Source: Phototrophicus methaneseepsis
GTDB lineage: Bacteria; Chloroflexota; Anaerolineae; Aggregatilineales; Phototrophicaceae
Reading direction: 5' to 3'
DNA length: 64,000 nt
Assembly (NCBI RefSeq): GCF_015500095.1
Contig: NZ_CP062983.1
Span: 4,402,001 to 4,466,000, forward strand
The position numbers and the translations under genes were made by a program. The first letter of the stretch is position 1. The number at the start of each line of letters is the position of its first letter. The notes beneath the pieces were generated by a model. The model had not been told where the DNA came from and did not search any database. It saw only the letters and a program-made list of their open reading frames with translations. Positions 44,733 to 53,094 of this stretch are shown one piece after another.

Positions 44733-46259
44733 TTAAAGTGCGCCACCATCTGGCAGCGCTGGCGCGCAGCATAGCACAAGGTCTTTAGCGGCCTTAACCT
44801 CGTCCAACCGCTTAACCGGGGCTGTATGAGGCGCGTTATGCAGCAAATCCGGGTTCGTCCGTGCTTCTTCGGCGATCTTCTTCATTGCATCAATGAATTC
44901 ATCCAGCACTTCTTTCGTCTCAGTCTCGGTTGGCTCGATTAAAAGCGCTTCCGGCACGATCAGCGGGAAGTAATTCGTTGGCGGATGATACCCATAATCC
45001 ATGAGCCGCTTGCTAATATCCAGTGCGTGAATATCGTCGGCACCTTCTAAGTGGCCTTCCATCACGAACTCATGACCACAGTAGCGCGGATACGGTACTT
45101 TGTAGGTATCCATCAGATGGGCACGGATATAGTTAGCATTTAACACGGCATGGCGAGACACATCACGCAGTCCCTCCCCACCATAAACGCGAATATATGC
45201 ATAAGCGCGCACGTGCATGCCAAAGTTGCCGTGGAATGCCTTCATACGCCCGATGCTCTTTTCAGGCATGACAAAGCCATATAGTGGGGCTTCGTCTTCT
45301 TCGGTGGATTCTTCGACAATATCGACAATTGGCCCAGGCAAGAAGGGTTTGAGCTTCTCATTCACGCCAACAGGGCCACTACCAGGACCACCACCGCCAT
45401 GCGGTGTGCTAAAGGTCTTATGCAGGTTGTAATGCATGACGTCAAAGCCCAATTCACCGGGCTTGACCTGCCCCATCAGCGCATTCATGTTAGCGCCATC
45501 CATGTACATCAGGCCACCCGCCGCGTGCACAATTTCGATCACTTCCAGAATGTGCGCATCAAACAAGCCCAACGTACTGGGAACTGTAATCATCATGCCT
45601 GCAATCTGGGGGCCCTGCTCTTTGCAGACTTTACGCAGCGCATCCAGGTCTACATCGCCACGATCATCAGACGGCAGCTCAATAACGCTGTAGCCAGCCA
45701 TCGTCACTGTCGCGGGATTGGTACCATGGGCGCTATTGGGGACGAGAATCTTCGTCCGTTCTGTATCCCCACGATCAAGATGATAATTACGGATCATCAA
45801 GATGCCTGCGAACTCGCCCTGTGCACCAGCAGCAGGCGTCAGGCTCACACCATCGAAGCCGCTGATTTCCGCCAGCCAATTCTGTAGTTGATACATGAGC
45901 GCCAGCGCACCCTGGGAACCTGCTTCATCTGCCAGCGGGTGCTGGAAGGCGAAACCGGGCAGGCGAGCCATATCTTCGTTGAGCTTCGGATTGTATTTCA
46001 TCGTGCAGGACCCCAACGGATAGAAGCCCTTGTCGATGGAATAGTTCAACTGGCTCAGCTTGAGGAAATGGCGGACAACCTGTAATTCGCTCACTTCTGG
46101 CAATTTGAGGTCATCACGCAGCAAATCATCCGGCAGGTCCGCCTCTGGCACATCCAGTTCCGGCAGGTTCACACCCAAGCGCCCTGGCACACTGATGTCA
46201 TAAATCAGCGGTTCCAGCACATCTTCGGGCTGTTTTTCTACGATAGTCGCTGTCGTCAT
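44733..46259 (-). CDS. gcvPB: Glycine dehydrogenase (decarboxylating) subunit 2
   Basis: A 508-residue C-terminal half of the split P protein. It has PLGSCTMKYNP, ANMNALMG, the pyridoxal phosphate Lys in NLHKTFSTPHGGGGPGSGP and a GHEFVMEG region. Together with gcvPA it decarboxylates glycine and passes the aminomethyl group to lipoylated GcvH. Its ATG overlaps the stop of gcvPA (TGATG), so the two subunits are translationally coupled. The length is typical. Confidence 0.95.
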   Translation of the reverse strand: MTTATIVEKQPEDVLEPLIYDISVPGRLGVNLPELDVPEADLPDDLLRDDLKLPEVSELQVVRHFLKLSQLNYSIDKGFYPLGSCTMKYNPKLNEDMARLPGFAFQHPLADEAGSQGALALMYQLQNWLAEISGFDGVSLTPAAGAQGEFAGILMIRNYHLDRGDTERTKILVPNSAHGTNPATVTMAGYSVIELPSDDRGDVDLDALRKVCKEQGPQIAGMMITVPSTLGLFDAHILEVIEIVHAAGGLMYMDGANMNALMGQVKPGELGFDVMHYNLHKTFSTPHGGGGPGSGPVGVNEKLKPFLPGPIVDIVEESTEEDEAPLYGFVMPEKSIGRMKAFHGNFGMHVRAYAYIRVYGGEGLRDVSRHAVLNANYIRAHLMDTYKVPYPRYCGHEFVMEGHLEGADDIHALDISKRLMDYGYHPPTNYFPLIVPEALLIEPTETETKEVLDEFIDAMKKIAEEARTNPDLLHNAPHTAPVKRLDEVKAAKDLVLCCAPALPDGGAL

Positions 46260-47593
46260 CAGGCCAGCCCTTTCAAAATATCAACCAACGCATCAATTTC
46301 CGCTTTGGCGTTCATCTCCGTGACGCACAGCAGCATATGGTCTTTCAGGTGCGGGTAATCCTGCCCTAGATCATAACCACCGATGATGCCTTCCGCAATC
46401 AGAGCATTGTTGATTTCGCTCACAGGTTTGAGGCACTTCACCACAAATTCATTGAAGAAGGGCTTGCTGCGCCACACTTTGTAGCCGTCGATTTTATCAA
46501 TCTGGTCAGCGGCGTAGTGGGCCTTGTGATAACTCAACTGTGCGACCTTACGCAGCCCGTTGCGTCCCATCAGCGCCAGATAGACCGACGCTGCCAGCGC
46601 CATAAGGCCCTGGTTGGTGCAGATATTGCTGCTGGCCTTCTCGCGGCGGATGTCCTGCTCGCGAGGGCGCAATGTCATCACATAGGCTTTTTTACCATCC
46701 GCATCAACAGTTTCTCCGATGATACGTCCGGCGATCTTGCGAACATAGGCCGTCCGAGTGGCGAAGTAGCCCAGGTACGGACCGCCATAACTAAGCGGCA
46801 CGCCTAAAGGCTGAGCTTCTCCCACGACAATATCAGCGCCCAGTTCACCCGGTGATTTAAACAGCGCCAACATCAATGGATTGGCGACAAAGACGACCAG
46901 CGCGCCTTTTTCATGTGCGACTTCCACGATCTTGGCAAAATCTTCAATCTGGCCGAAGAAGTTCGGATAAGACACAGCAATCATAGCGGTGTCGCTGTCG
47001 ATCAACTCGCTCAATTCTTCCAGGCTAGCCGTTGCTTCGTCACCAACAATCTCAAGACCACGACCCTGGTGATAGGTGCGCACGACTTCGCGGTACTGCG
47101 GATGAATCGCATGGCTGAGGATGATCTTATTACGTTTGCTCCGGCCAACCTGTACGGCGACCGTGACAGCTTCTGCAAGGCTGGTTGCGCCATCGTAATG
47201 GCTGGCGTTGGCCGCATCCATACCGGTCAGCGCGCACATCATGCTCTGGTATTCATAGGTCGCTTGCAGCGTACCCTGGGAGAGTTCCGGCTGGTAAGGC
47301 GTGTAAGCCGTATAAAACTCGCCACGCAGCAAGATATGGTTCACGGCTGCCGGTACAAAATGATGGTACGCGCCCGCACCCCGGAACATAGCAAAATCCC
47401 CGGCATGTTCATTGGCTTCTGCCAGGGCCTGCATTTCACTGGCGACTTCCATCTCGCTCAGAGGGCCCGGCAGGTCCAGCTTAGGGAAGCGATGAGACGC
47501 CGGAACGGCTTCAAAGAGGTCCTCGATGGTGGTCACACCAATCGCGGCCAACATCTGCTGGCGCTCAACCTCCGTATGTGGGATATAGCCCAT
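46259..47593 (-). CDS. gcvPA: Glycine dehydrogenase (decarboxylating) subunit 1
   Basis: A 444-residue N-terminal half of the split P protein: YIPHTEVERQQML, FRGAGAYHHFVPAAVNHIL, YTPYQPELSQGTLQ, YEYQSMMCALTGMDAANASHYDG (read across residues ~113-135) and a late GGYDLGQDYP motif. It pairs with GcvPB to form the glycine decarboxylase heterotetramer. It follows gcvH after 163 bases that include a hairpin without a T run, and shares the riboswitch-led transcript. Confidence 0.94.
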   Translation of the reverse strand: MGYIPHTEVERQQMLAAIGVTTIEDLFEAVPASHRFPKLDLPGPLSEMEVASEMQALAEANEHAGDFAMFRGAGAYHHFVPAAVNHILLRGEFYTAYTPYQPELSQGTLQATYEYQSMMCALTGMDAANASHYDGATSLAEAVTVAVQVGRSKRNKIILSHAIHPQYREVVRTYHQGRGLEIVGDEATASLEELSELIDSDTAMIAVSYPNFFGQIEDFAKIVEVAHEKGALVVFVANPLMLALFKSPGELGADIVVGEAQPLGVPLSYGGPYLGYFATRTAYVRKIAGRIIGETVDADGKKAYVMTLRPREQDIRREKASSNICTNQGLMALAASVYLALMGRNGLRKVAQLSYHKAHYAADQIDKIDGYKVWRSKPFFNEFVVKCLKPVSEINNALIAEGIIGGYDLGQDYPHLKDHMLLCVTEMNAKAEIDALVDILKGLA

Positions 47594-47658
47594 AAAGATA
47601 CACCTCAGTCTATGACCACGAAAGATCGTTATTTACCCTGATCGACGGATTATCTAGA

Positions 47659-47677
47659 GGGCACGATAACCGTGCCC
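47659..47677 (-). other. Hairpin between gcvH and gcvPA
   Basis: GGGCACG-GTTAT-CGTGCCC on the minus strand, a perfect 7-bp stem with no T tract, in the 163-base gap. It could be an mRNA end protector or processing signal. Confidence 0.5.
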
Positions 47678-47756
47678 AGAGAAGATATTTATGCCGATGC
47701 AGGCTTTATTACCAAATTTTTGATGCCAAGTTTTTAAACCCAACGACAGGTAAGAC

Positions 47757-48149
47757 TTAACGGGTCTCGTTGTAAGCCTTGTAAGCCCCAGCATCCATCA
47801 AATCAGCGAGGGGGCTGTCATCGGTGACGCGCACCTTCACAAGCCAGCCTTCGCCGTAAGGGTCGGAGTTGATGATTTCCGGTTCGTCTTCAAGCGCCGT
47901 GTTCACCTCGATAATTTCGCCACCAATCGGCAGGATCACATCCGACGCAGCCTTGACCGATTCCACCTCACCAAAGGATTCACCAGCCGCAATAGCTGTA
48001 CCCACTTCCTTTAGTTCCAGGTAGACAATATCGTTGAGGGCGTCCTGAGCATAATCGCTCAAGCCAACCGTTGCGACATCACCCTGTATACGCACCCACT
48101 CGTCGGATTCAGCGTATTTCAGATCTTCAGGGTACTTAAGTTCAGCCAT
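47757..48149 (-). CDS. gcvH: Glycine cleavage system H protein
   Basis: A 130-residue lipoyl carrier. The lipoylation Lys is K66 in GEVESVKAASDV, flanked by VGLSDYAQDALNDIVYLELKEVG and the C-terminal GEGWLVKV. It shuttles the aminomethyl group between P, T and L proteins. Two ATGs are in tandem; the second (48149) is preferred since AAGGAG then lies six bases upstream. It is the first gene behind the glycine riboswitch. The T protein is not in this operon but fused to GlyA at 38377-41514; no L protein gene is in the window. Confidence 0.95.
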   Translation of the reverse strand: MAELKYPEDLKYAESDEWVRIQGDVATVGLSDYAQDALNDIVYLELKEVGTAIAAGESFGEVESVKAASDVILPIGGEIIEVNTALEDEPEIINSDPYGEGWLVKVRVTDDSPLADLMDAGAYKAYNETR

Positions 48150-48228
48150 CATTTACTCCTTGGAAATTCGTCGTGACTTAATAGTAAGGTATGGACGTCC
48201 TGATAAAAAATTGACAAAGCGGCCAAAT

Positions 48229-48261
48229 AAAAAAGGCACACATGCAGTATACGTGTGTGCC
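48229..48261 (-). terminator. Riboswitch expression-platform terminator
   Basis: On the minus strand, GGCACACA (48261-48254) pairs with TGTGTGCC (48242-48235) and is followed by TTTTTT. It lies between the glycine aptamer and the gcvH start and so can stop the operon transcript early. Confidence 0.82.
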
Positions 48262-48292
48262 CTGTTGGCGTCCAATGCTTTCAGAGTCGAGA

Positions 48293-48396
48293 CCATAGCA
48301 CATCCTTTTGCCTGAGAGTTTCACGCTGCTGGCCCTACAAAATCAGCGCAGCGCTTGCCCCTTCGGCGGCCAAAATTGACGCTCTCTGTGCTATAG
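48293..48396 (-). promoter_or_regulatory. Glycine riboswitch, single aptamer
   Basis: The minus strand shows the conserved core of the gcvT-type glycine aptamer: AGAGAGC, then GCCGCCGAAGGGGCAAGC, and finally AAACTCTCAGGCAAAAGGA. The ends pair as CTATAGCACA with TGTGCTATGG (48396-48387 with 48302-48293, one wobble). Only one aptamer copy is present, not the common tandem. It leads the gcvH-gcvPA-gcvPB operon and is followed by an intrinsic terminator. Confidence 0.95.
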
Positions 48397-48423
48397 CGGT
48401 AGAATTTACTAGAATGTAGAGTC

Positions 48424-48452
48424 ATTGTAGCGAAGGGCACCTCATCGTGCAA
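48424..48452 (-). promoter_or_regulatory. Promoter of the glycine cleavage operon
   Basis: On the minus strand, TTGCAC (48452-48447), 17-base spacer, TACAAT (48429-48424). Transcription would start near 48417, about 20 bases before the aptamer. Confidence 0.62.
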
Positions 48453-48563
48453 TAACGCAATCGTCCAAAGTGGTGGGTCCTAAAATGGTACAACGTGCCC
48501 ACAAAATCATCATCGAAATAATGTATTTTAAGATAAACCTCCTTACGATAAAGATAGATACAT

Positions 48564-49487
48564 ATGTTATCCTGGCGCTTATGGCAGTCGCTTCATAATC
48601 CACTGGTCGAACATCCAGCTTTCGACCTCGTCAATACAGGCCCCATCTTCAATTGGGATTGGGTCAGACGACCGCGCATGAATTGCTTGTTACAAGCCAT
48701 CTTAGGCGCGGTTGCACTCGTCTTACTCATCCGCTACCCGATGCTCATCTTCCTCGTGGTACTGGCACCTGCCGTATTCGTCATGGGGGTGATGGCAATC
48801 CCGATCTTCCTGCCCTTTCTGATCCTCATTTATGGCAGCATTCTCGCCACGATGATCAGCAACCGCATCCGCACAGAAAAACGGGCCGCCACCTATGACC
48901 TGCTGTGTGTGCTGCCAACAGGGTCTCTTGGCATGACGTGGCTCATGAGCATGTGGGCCTTAAGACAGGGGAAAGTCCTGGGCTGGCTATACAATGGCGT
49001 GCGCATTGTCCTGTTCTTAATGCTGATTGGCATCGCCATTATTATCGTCATTGCGCTCATTGTGACGTTACAGTACATCTGGGACCAGAACCTGGAATAT
49101 CTGCCAGATGCCCTCCGCACAGTGGTGGAGATACTCGCCATTGCAATCATCTTCTATACAGGCTTCTTCCAGACGATTGTTATCAGCGCGCTCATCGGCA
49201 TGCTCACGCCCCACTTCGACACAGAATGGTACGATACGACGCCATTGACCATCACGGCTTATCTCGTTGTCCAGATCGGCACTTACTTCCTCACATTTTG
49301 GGTTTGTGTGGCGCTAAACGCCATGTTCTATGGATACAGTGCCTTTATTGATATTTTGCTCCCTGTGGTTTATTGTGCCTTCGCCATCGGCTCCCGCGAG
49401 CTAATCGTGATGGGATTATGGCGATATCTCGTTTATCGCCTCAACGCCACACAGGACGATATTCAGCATGTACAGCTCAGCGTCTAA
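48564..49487 (+). CDS. Multi-pass membrane protein, ABC-2 permease-like, orphan
   Basis: A 307-residue protein with about seven membrane segments (near residues 43-60, 62-90, 150-175, 190-215, 230-255, 260-285). A cytoplasmic RIRTEKRAATYDLLCVLPTGS stretch resembles the coupling region of ABC-2 exporter permeases. No ATPase gene is adjacent. It resembles the orphan membrane protein at 374-1348 in size, layout and this stretch. Function is not known. The region upstream (48453-48563) has no other gene. Confidence 0.68.
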   Translation: MLSWRLWQSLHNPLVEHPAFDLVNTGPIFNWDWVRRPRMNCLLQAILGAVALVLLIRYPMLIFLVVLAPAVFVMGVMAIPIFLPFLILIYGSILATMISNRIRTEKRAATYDLLCVLPTGSLGMTWLMSMWALRQGKVLGWLYNGVRIVLFLMLIGIAIIIVIALIVTLQYIWDQNLEYLPDALRTVVEILAIAIIFYTGFFQTIVISALIGMLTPHFDTEWYDTTPLTITAYLVVQIGTYFLTFWVCVALNAMFYGYSAFIDILLPVVYCAFAIGSRELIVMGLWRYLVYRLNATQDDIQHVQLSV

Positions 49488-49603
49488 AACAGCGCTCGCC
49501 ATCCTGAGGCATACTGAAGAACTGCCTCTTACGGGGAATACCTTTTGGACCAGAACTTTGTTAATATCCTCACAATTGAAGACAAATAACAAAGTGACAG
49601 ACT

Positions 49604-50299
49604 ATGAAAAACGACGACAAAATCGCGCTGCCAGCCTGGCTTATATGGCTTCTGGTTGGTTTAATCGCTGCGATTATTTTAGTGCTCGGCTATATCATTG
49701 TGCAGCAACTTCAAGCCAATGATAGCGACGCGTTTGCAAGCCTTGCCGATTTTGAGGACCCAGACTTTAATGGAATCGACACCATCCAACCACCTCGCGA
49801 AATGCCCAATTTCACATTAACAGGCACAGACGGCGACCCCATTAGCCTCAGCGACCTGCCCCAGCAACCAACTCTGATCTTCTTCGGCTTCACCAATTGC
49901 CCAGATATTTGCCCGATCACACTGGGTGAGATGAAAGCATTGCATGATGCGCTCGGCGATGAAGGCGATGACTTAAATTATGTGTTCATCAGCGTGGATG
50001 GCGAACGCGATATCCCTGAGCATATGGGCGACTACCTGGCCCTGCGTAGCGTCGATGCCTATGTCACCGGTCTGACAGGTAACCCAGAAGATGTGCGGCG
50101 CATCGGCGCAGATTATGGGGTGAAGTTCGTCTATGGGACGCCCGACGATAATGGCAACTACAACGTAGACCATACGTCGAGCATGTTCTTGCTGGATAGC
50201 AACCGCGAATGGATCCGCAAGTATGCTTTTAACATGGAACGGGCTGTTCTTCTGGAAGATATACAACAGATTCTGGATGACGAAGCAGAGGCTGCCTGA
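49604..50299 (+). CDS. SCO1/SenC/PrrC family protein
   Basis: A 231-residue membrane-anchored protein with one N-terminal segment (residues ~11-34) and a thioredoxin-like domain outside. Copper-binding CxxxC is C99 and C103 in FTNCPDICPIT, and the third ligand His is in NVDHTSSMFLLD. SCO proteins deliver copper to cytochrome oxidase subunit II or act as thiol reductases, so an aerobic respiratory chain is likely. It is transcribed with, or just after, the upstream membrane protein gene (116-base gap), and converges with the MurF-Alr gene. Confidence 0.92.
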   Translation: MKNDDKIALPAWLIWLLVGLIAAIILVLGYIIVQQLQANDSDAFASLADFEDPDFNGIDTIQPPREMPNFTLTGTDGDPISLSDLPQQPTLIFFGFTNCPDICPITLGEMKALHDALGDEGDDLNYVFISVDGERDIPEHMGDYLALRSVDAYVTGLTGNPEDVRRIGADYGVKFVYGTPDDNGNYNVDHTSSMFLLDSNREWIRKYAFNMERAVLLEDIQQILDDEAEAA

Positions 50300-50320
50300 G
50301 GCTGCCCCATTGCGCCTAGG

Positions 50321-52879
50321 TCACGATATGGTGCGCGGCACGTGACGCAAGATATTCGTCACCACTTCATAATTGATCGTACCTAACCAGCGCGCGACTT
50401 CATCGGCGGTGATAGCATCATCCCCCTGCGAACCCAGCAGGACGACTTCATCGCCCGGTACAACGCCCGCGATATGCTGCACGCTAACGGTGGCTTTTTC
50501 CATGCTAACGCGGCCAATCAAGGGCGCACGCTGCCCGCGTATGAGGACGGATTGCCAGGAGCGCGGCGAACGCCGTAAACCATCTGCATAGCCGACGGGC
50601 AAAATGGCGATTTTTTCAGTTTCCTGTGTGGTATAGGCATTACCATAGCCGACGTTATGCCCTGCTGGCAGCGTTTTAACCTGTAAAACAGTTGTCTTCC
50701 AGCTTAAGGCCGGGTTGATACCAGGGGGCAACTGCAACCCGGGCGCAGGGGCCATGCCATACATCATCACACCGGGCCGCACCATATCCATATGAAATTC
50801 CGGGCCTTGCAGCACACCCGCTGAATTCGCACAGTGCGCATACGTCACATCAAAGCCGCTGGCGCGCACAGCCTGTACCACACGCTTGAATTGTGCAACC
50901 TGCTCTCTGGTAAAATCGAGGTCTTCATCAGCCACGGAAAAGTGTGTATAAATGCCCTCTAACTGCATATGGCTGAGCGCCGCCAGATAGCGGAACATGT
51001 GCAGCGCATCACGCGCCAGTACGCCCATACGTCCCATACCTGTATCGACCTTGACATGATATTTCAGAGGATCGCGCATATCGCGCACTGCACGGTCGTA
51101 AGCACGCGCCTGCTCCAAATCAAAAATCGTCACAGTCAGATTGGAGCGCACCGCCTGACGGATTGCATGCAGGGGTGTATAGGTCAAAATCAGAATAGGC
51201 GCTTCAATGCCTGCATCTCGCAGCTCTAGCGCCTCAGTCATGGATGCCACCGCTAGATAAGTCGCCCCACTCTGCAAAGCCACATGTGCTGTTGCGACAG
51301 CCCCATGCCCATATGCATCGGCTTTGATAACAGCGCACAACGTCACATGGTCCGCCAGCATATTCCGTATGATGCCAATGTTATCCCCAAGGATTGCGGT
51401 ATCGACCTCAATCCAACTGGTATAGAGCGTTTGCGAGCCGGGGTGTTCGTCTGTTTCTTCCACCTGGGGCATGTAGCGGACTGTATTAGGCTCGTCTTCC
51501 GGGTTATCCAACAGCGCGCGCGTGATATGCTCCATGCGAGCTTCTCGCCCGCCCTTGATGAGCACAATATCGTCCTTCGTCAGATGATAGCGTCGTACAG
51601 CATTCAGCACTTCTTCGACACTATACGCTGAGAAAACGGATTGGGAATCCATACCGTGATCCACAGCAGAGCGCGCGGCCTGGGCCGCCTGAGCGCCTAA
51701 TGTAATGAGCACATCAGCGACCTGTGCCGCCTGAATGCCCACAGCCCGGTGCCCTAGCTGCGTATGATCCGCCAGATCATCCATATCGCCCAGGATAACA
51801 ACGGCCTGATGCTCATATTTGACATCAGAAAGCCACTCAAGCGCGCCATGGGTAGAGATCATATTGGCAGAATAGCTATCGTCAATCAGGGCAGCGCCAC
51901 CTGTACCGCGTAGAGGCGATAAACGGCCCGCGATAGGCGTCAATTTGGTGAGCGCACGCAGGCCCCTATCTAATGGCACCCCGGCATACTGGCCGACTGC
52001 CAAAGCCGCCAGGGCACTATACAGGTGAAACTTACCCAACAACGGAATCCAACGAGCGACGAAGCGCTCACTGCCAAAGCGTAAATCAAAACCTGTGCGC
52101 GCTGTATCCGTTAGGATGTTATAAGCCATCAAGTCAGCGCCGAAGACATCCATCGCGACAGTGCGCACCGGTGCCGTCACAGTCTCTGCCAATTCAGCTG
52201 CCTGGGCATCATCGGCATTGAGCACCACAAGGCCTTGTTCAGGCACGGCTTTGACGAGCATACGATACTCGTCTAACAACTGATTGCAGCTTGTGAACGT
52301 AGAAGGATGATAACAATCAATATGGCAGATTACGGCAATATCTGGCGATGCAATTTCCAACAGATCGGCCATATCACCCGGTTTCTCAACGTCGAACTTC
52401 AAAACCAGGTACTCATCATCTGGGCGCATATTCGCCAGTGAAAGTGGAATGTTCAGCAACCCGCTGACATCTATATCGCCGCCATGCACGCCATATTTCT
52501 GGCTCAGCAGATGTGCAATCGCCTTAACAGCAACCGATTTAGCGGAGGAACCGCTCACGGCGACAATATGCGGTGTGTATTTCTTCAGGATGTACTTTGA
52601 CCATGCGATCATGGCATCAAACGGATCACGTACCATGACGACGGAGACGCCATCCGTCTCACAATCTGGCGGATGCGTGCAAACGACACCCCCTGCACCG
52701 CGCTGGATGGCTTCTTCGATGTACTGGTCTGTATTGCCGCGTGGTGTTTGTAGCGCCACGAACAAGGTCGAACTATCAGCTAAGTAAGGGTCCAGGCAGA
52801 AGTTTGTGAACAACTGTGCGGCTGGTTCCCCAAAGAGTTGTCCGTTAGCAGCATTGAGAAAATCGTAAAGGCTTATCAT
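50321..52879 (-). CDS. MurF-like domain fused to alanine racemase
   Basis: An 852-residue fusion. Residues ~1-470 have the MurF layout, but key motifs are altered: the P-loop reads GSSAKS (110-115) instead of GSSGKT, the catalytic Glu of the ELGxNxxGE motif is K161 (VLKFDVEKPGDM), and the HLxxFGSxExIAxAKxE block with the carbamylated Lys is YHPSTFTSCNQLLDEYRM (190-207). DDSYSAN in the C-domain is kept. Residues ~485-852 are a complete alanine racemase: K519 in AVIKADAYGHG, the catalytic Tyr region GYGNAYTT and RVSMEK. MurF-Alr fusions are known in Bacteroidota. Racemase function supplying D-Ala is likely; ligase function is doubtful. Confidence 0.88.
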   Translation of the reverse strand: MISLYDFLNAANGQLFGEPAAQLFTNFCLDPYLADSSTLFVALQTPRGNTDQYIEEAIQRGAGGVVCTHPPDCETDGVSVVMVRDPFDAMIAWSKYILKKYTPHIVAVSGSSAKSVAVKAIAHLLSQKYGVHGGDIDVSGLLNIPLSLANMRPDDEYLVLKFDVEKPGDMADLLEIASPDIAVICHIDCYHPSTFTSCNQLLDEYRMLVKAVPEQGLVVLNADDAQAAELAETVTAPVRTVAMDVFGADLMAYNILTDTARTGFDLRFGSERFVARWIPLLGKFHLYSALAALAVGQYAGVPLDRGLRALTKLTPIAGRLSPLRGTGGAALIDDSYSANMISTHGALEWLSDVKYEHQAVVILGDMDDLADHTQLGHRAVGIQAAQVADVLITLGAQAAQAARSAVDHGMDSQSVFSAYSVEEVLNAVRRYHLTKDDIVLIKGGREARMEHITRALLDNPEDEPNTVRYMPQVEETDEHPGSQTLYTSWIEVDTAILGDNIGIIRNMLADHVTLCAVIKADAYGHGAVATAHVALQSGATYLAVASMTEALELRDAGIEAPILILTYTPLHAIRQAVRSNLTVTIFDLEQARAYDRAVRDMRDPLKYHVKVDTGMGRMGVLARDALHMFRYLAALSHMQLEGIYTHFSVADEDLDFTREQVAQFKRVVQAVRASGFDVTYAHCANSAGVLQGPEFHMDMVRPGVMMYGMAPAPGLQLPPGINPALSWKTTVLQVKTLPAGHNVGYGNAYTTQETEKIAILPVGYADGLRRSPRSWQSVLIRGQRAPLIGRVSMEKATVSVQHIAGVVPGDEVVLLGSQGDDAITADEVARWLGTINYEVVTNILRHVPRTIS

Positions 52880-53053
52880 AGGTGGCAGTATAGCATTGTC
52901 GTATGTCAGTGGCTACAGTTCTGGCGCAACATCGTCTACATTTGGAGAGGCATCATATAGATGACGCCTTACTTTAATCGTACGTGAGCATACCGCATAA
53001 AGTCGTATAGCGAACGTACCATTTCGCACTATGACGTGTTACAACAGGCGTTA

Positions 53054-53062
53054 TGCTATAAT
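53054..53062 (+). promoter_or_regulatory. Extended -10 promoter of tgt
   Basis: TGCTATAAT at 53054-53062: consensus -10 with the TGn extension, 32 bases before the start codon. The -35 match is poor, as is usual for extended -10 promoters. Confidence 0.5.
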
Positions 53063-53094
53063 TGCATTCGATTACTTACATCGCAGGGGCAAAC

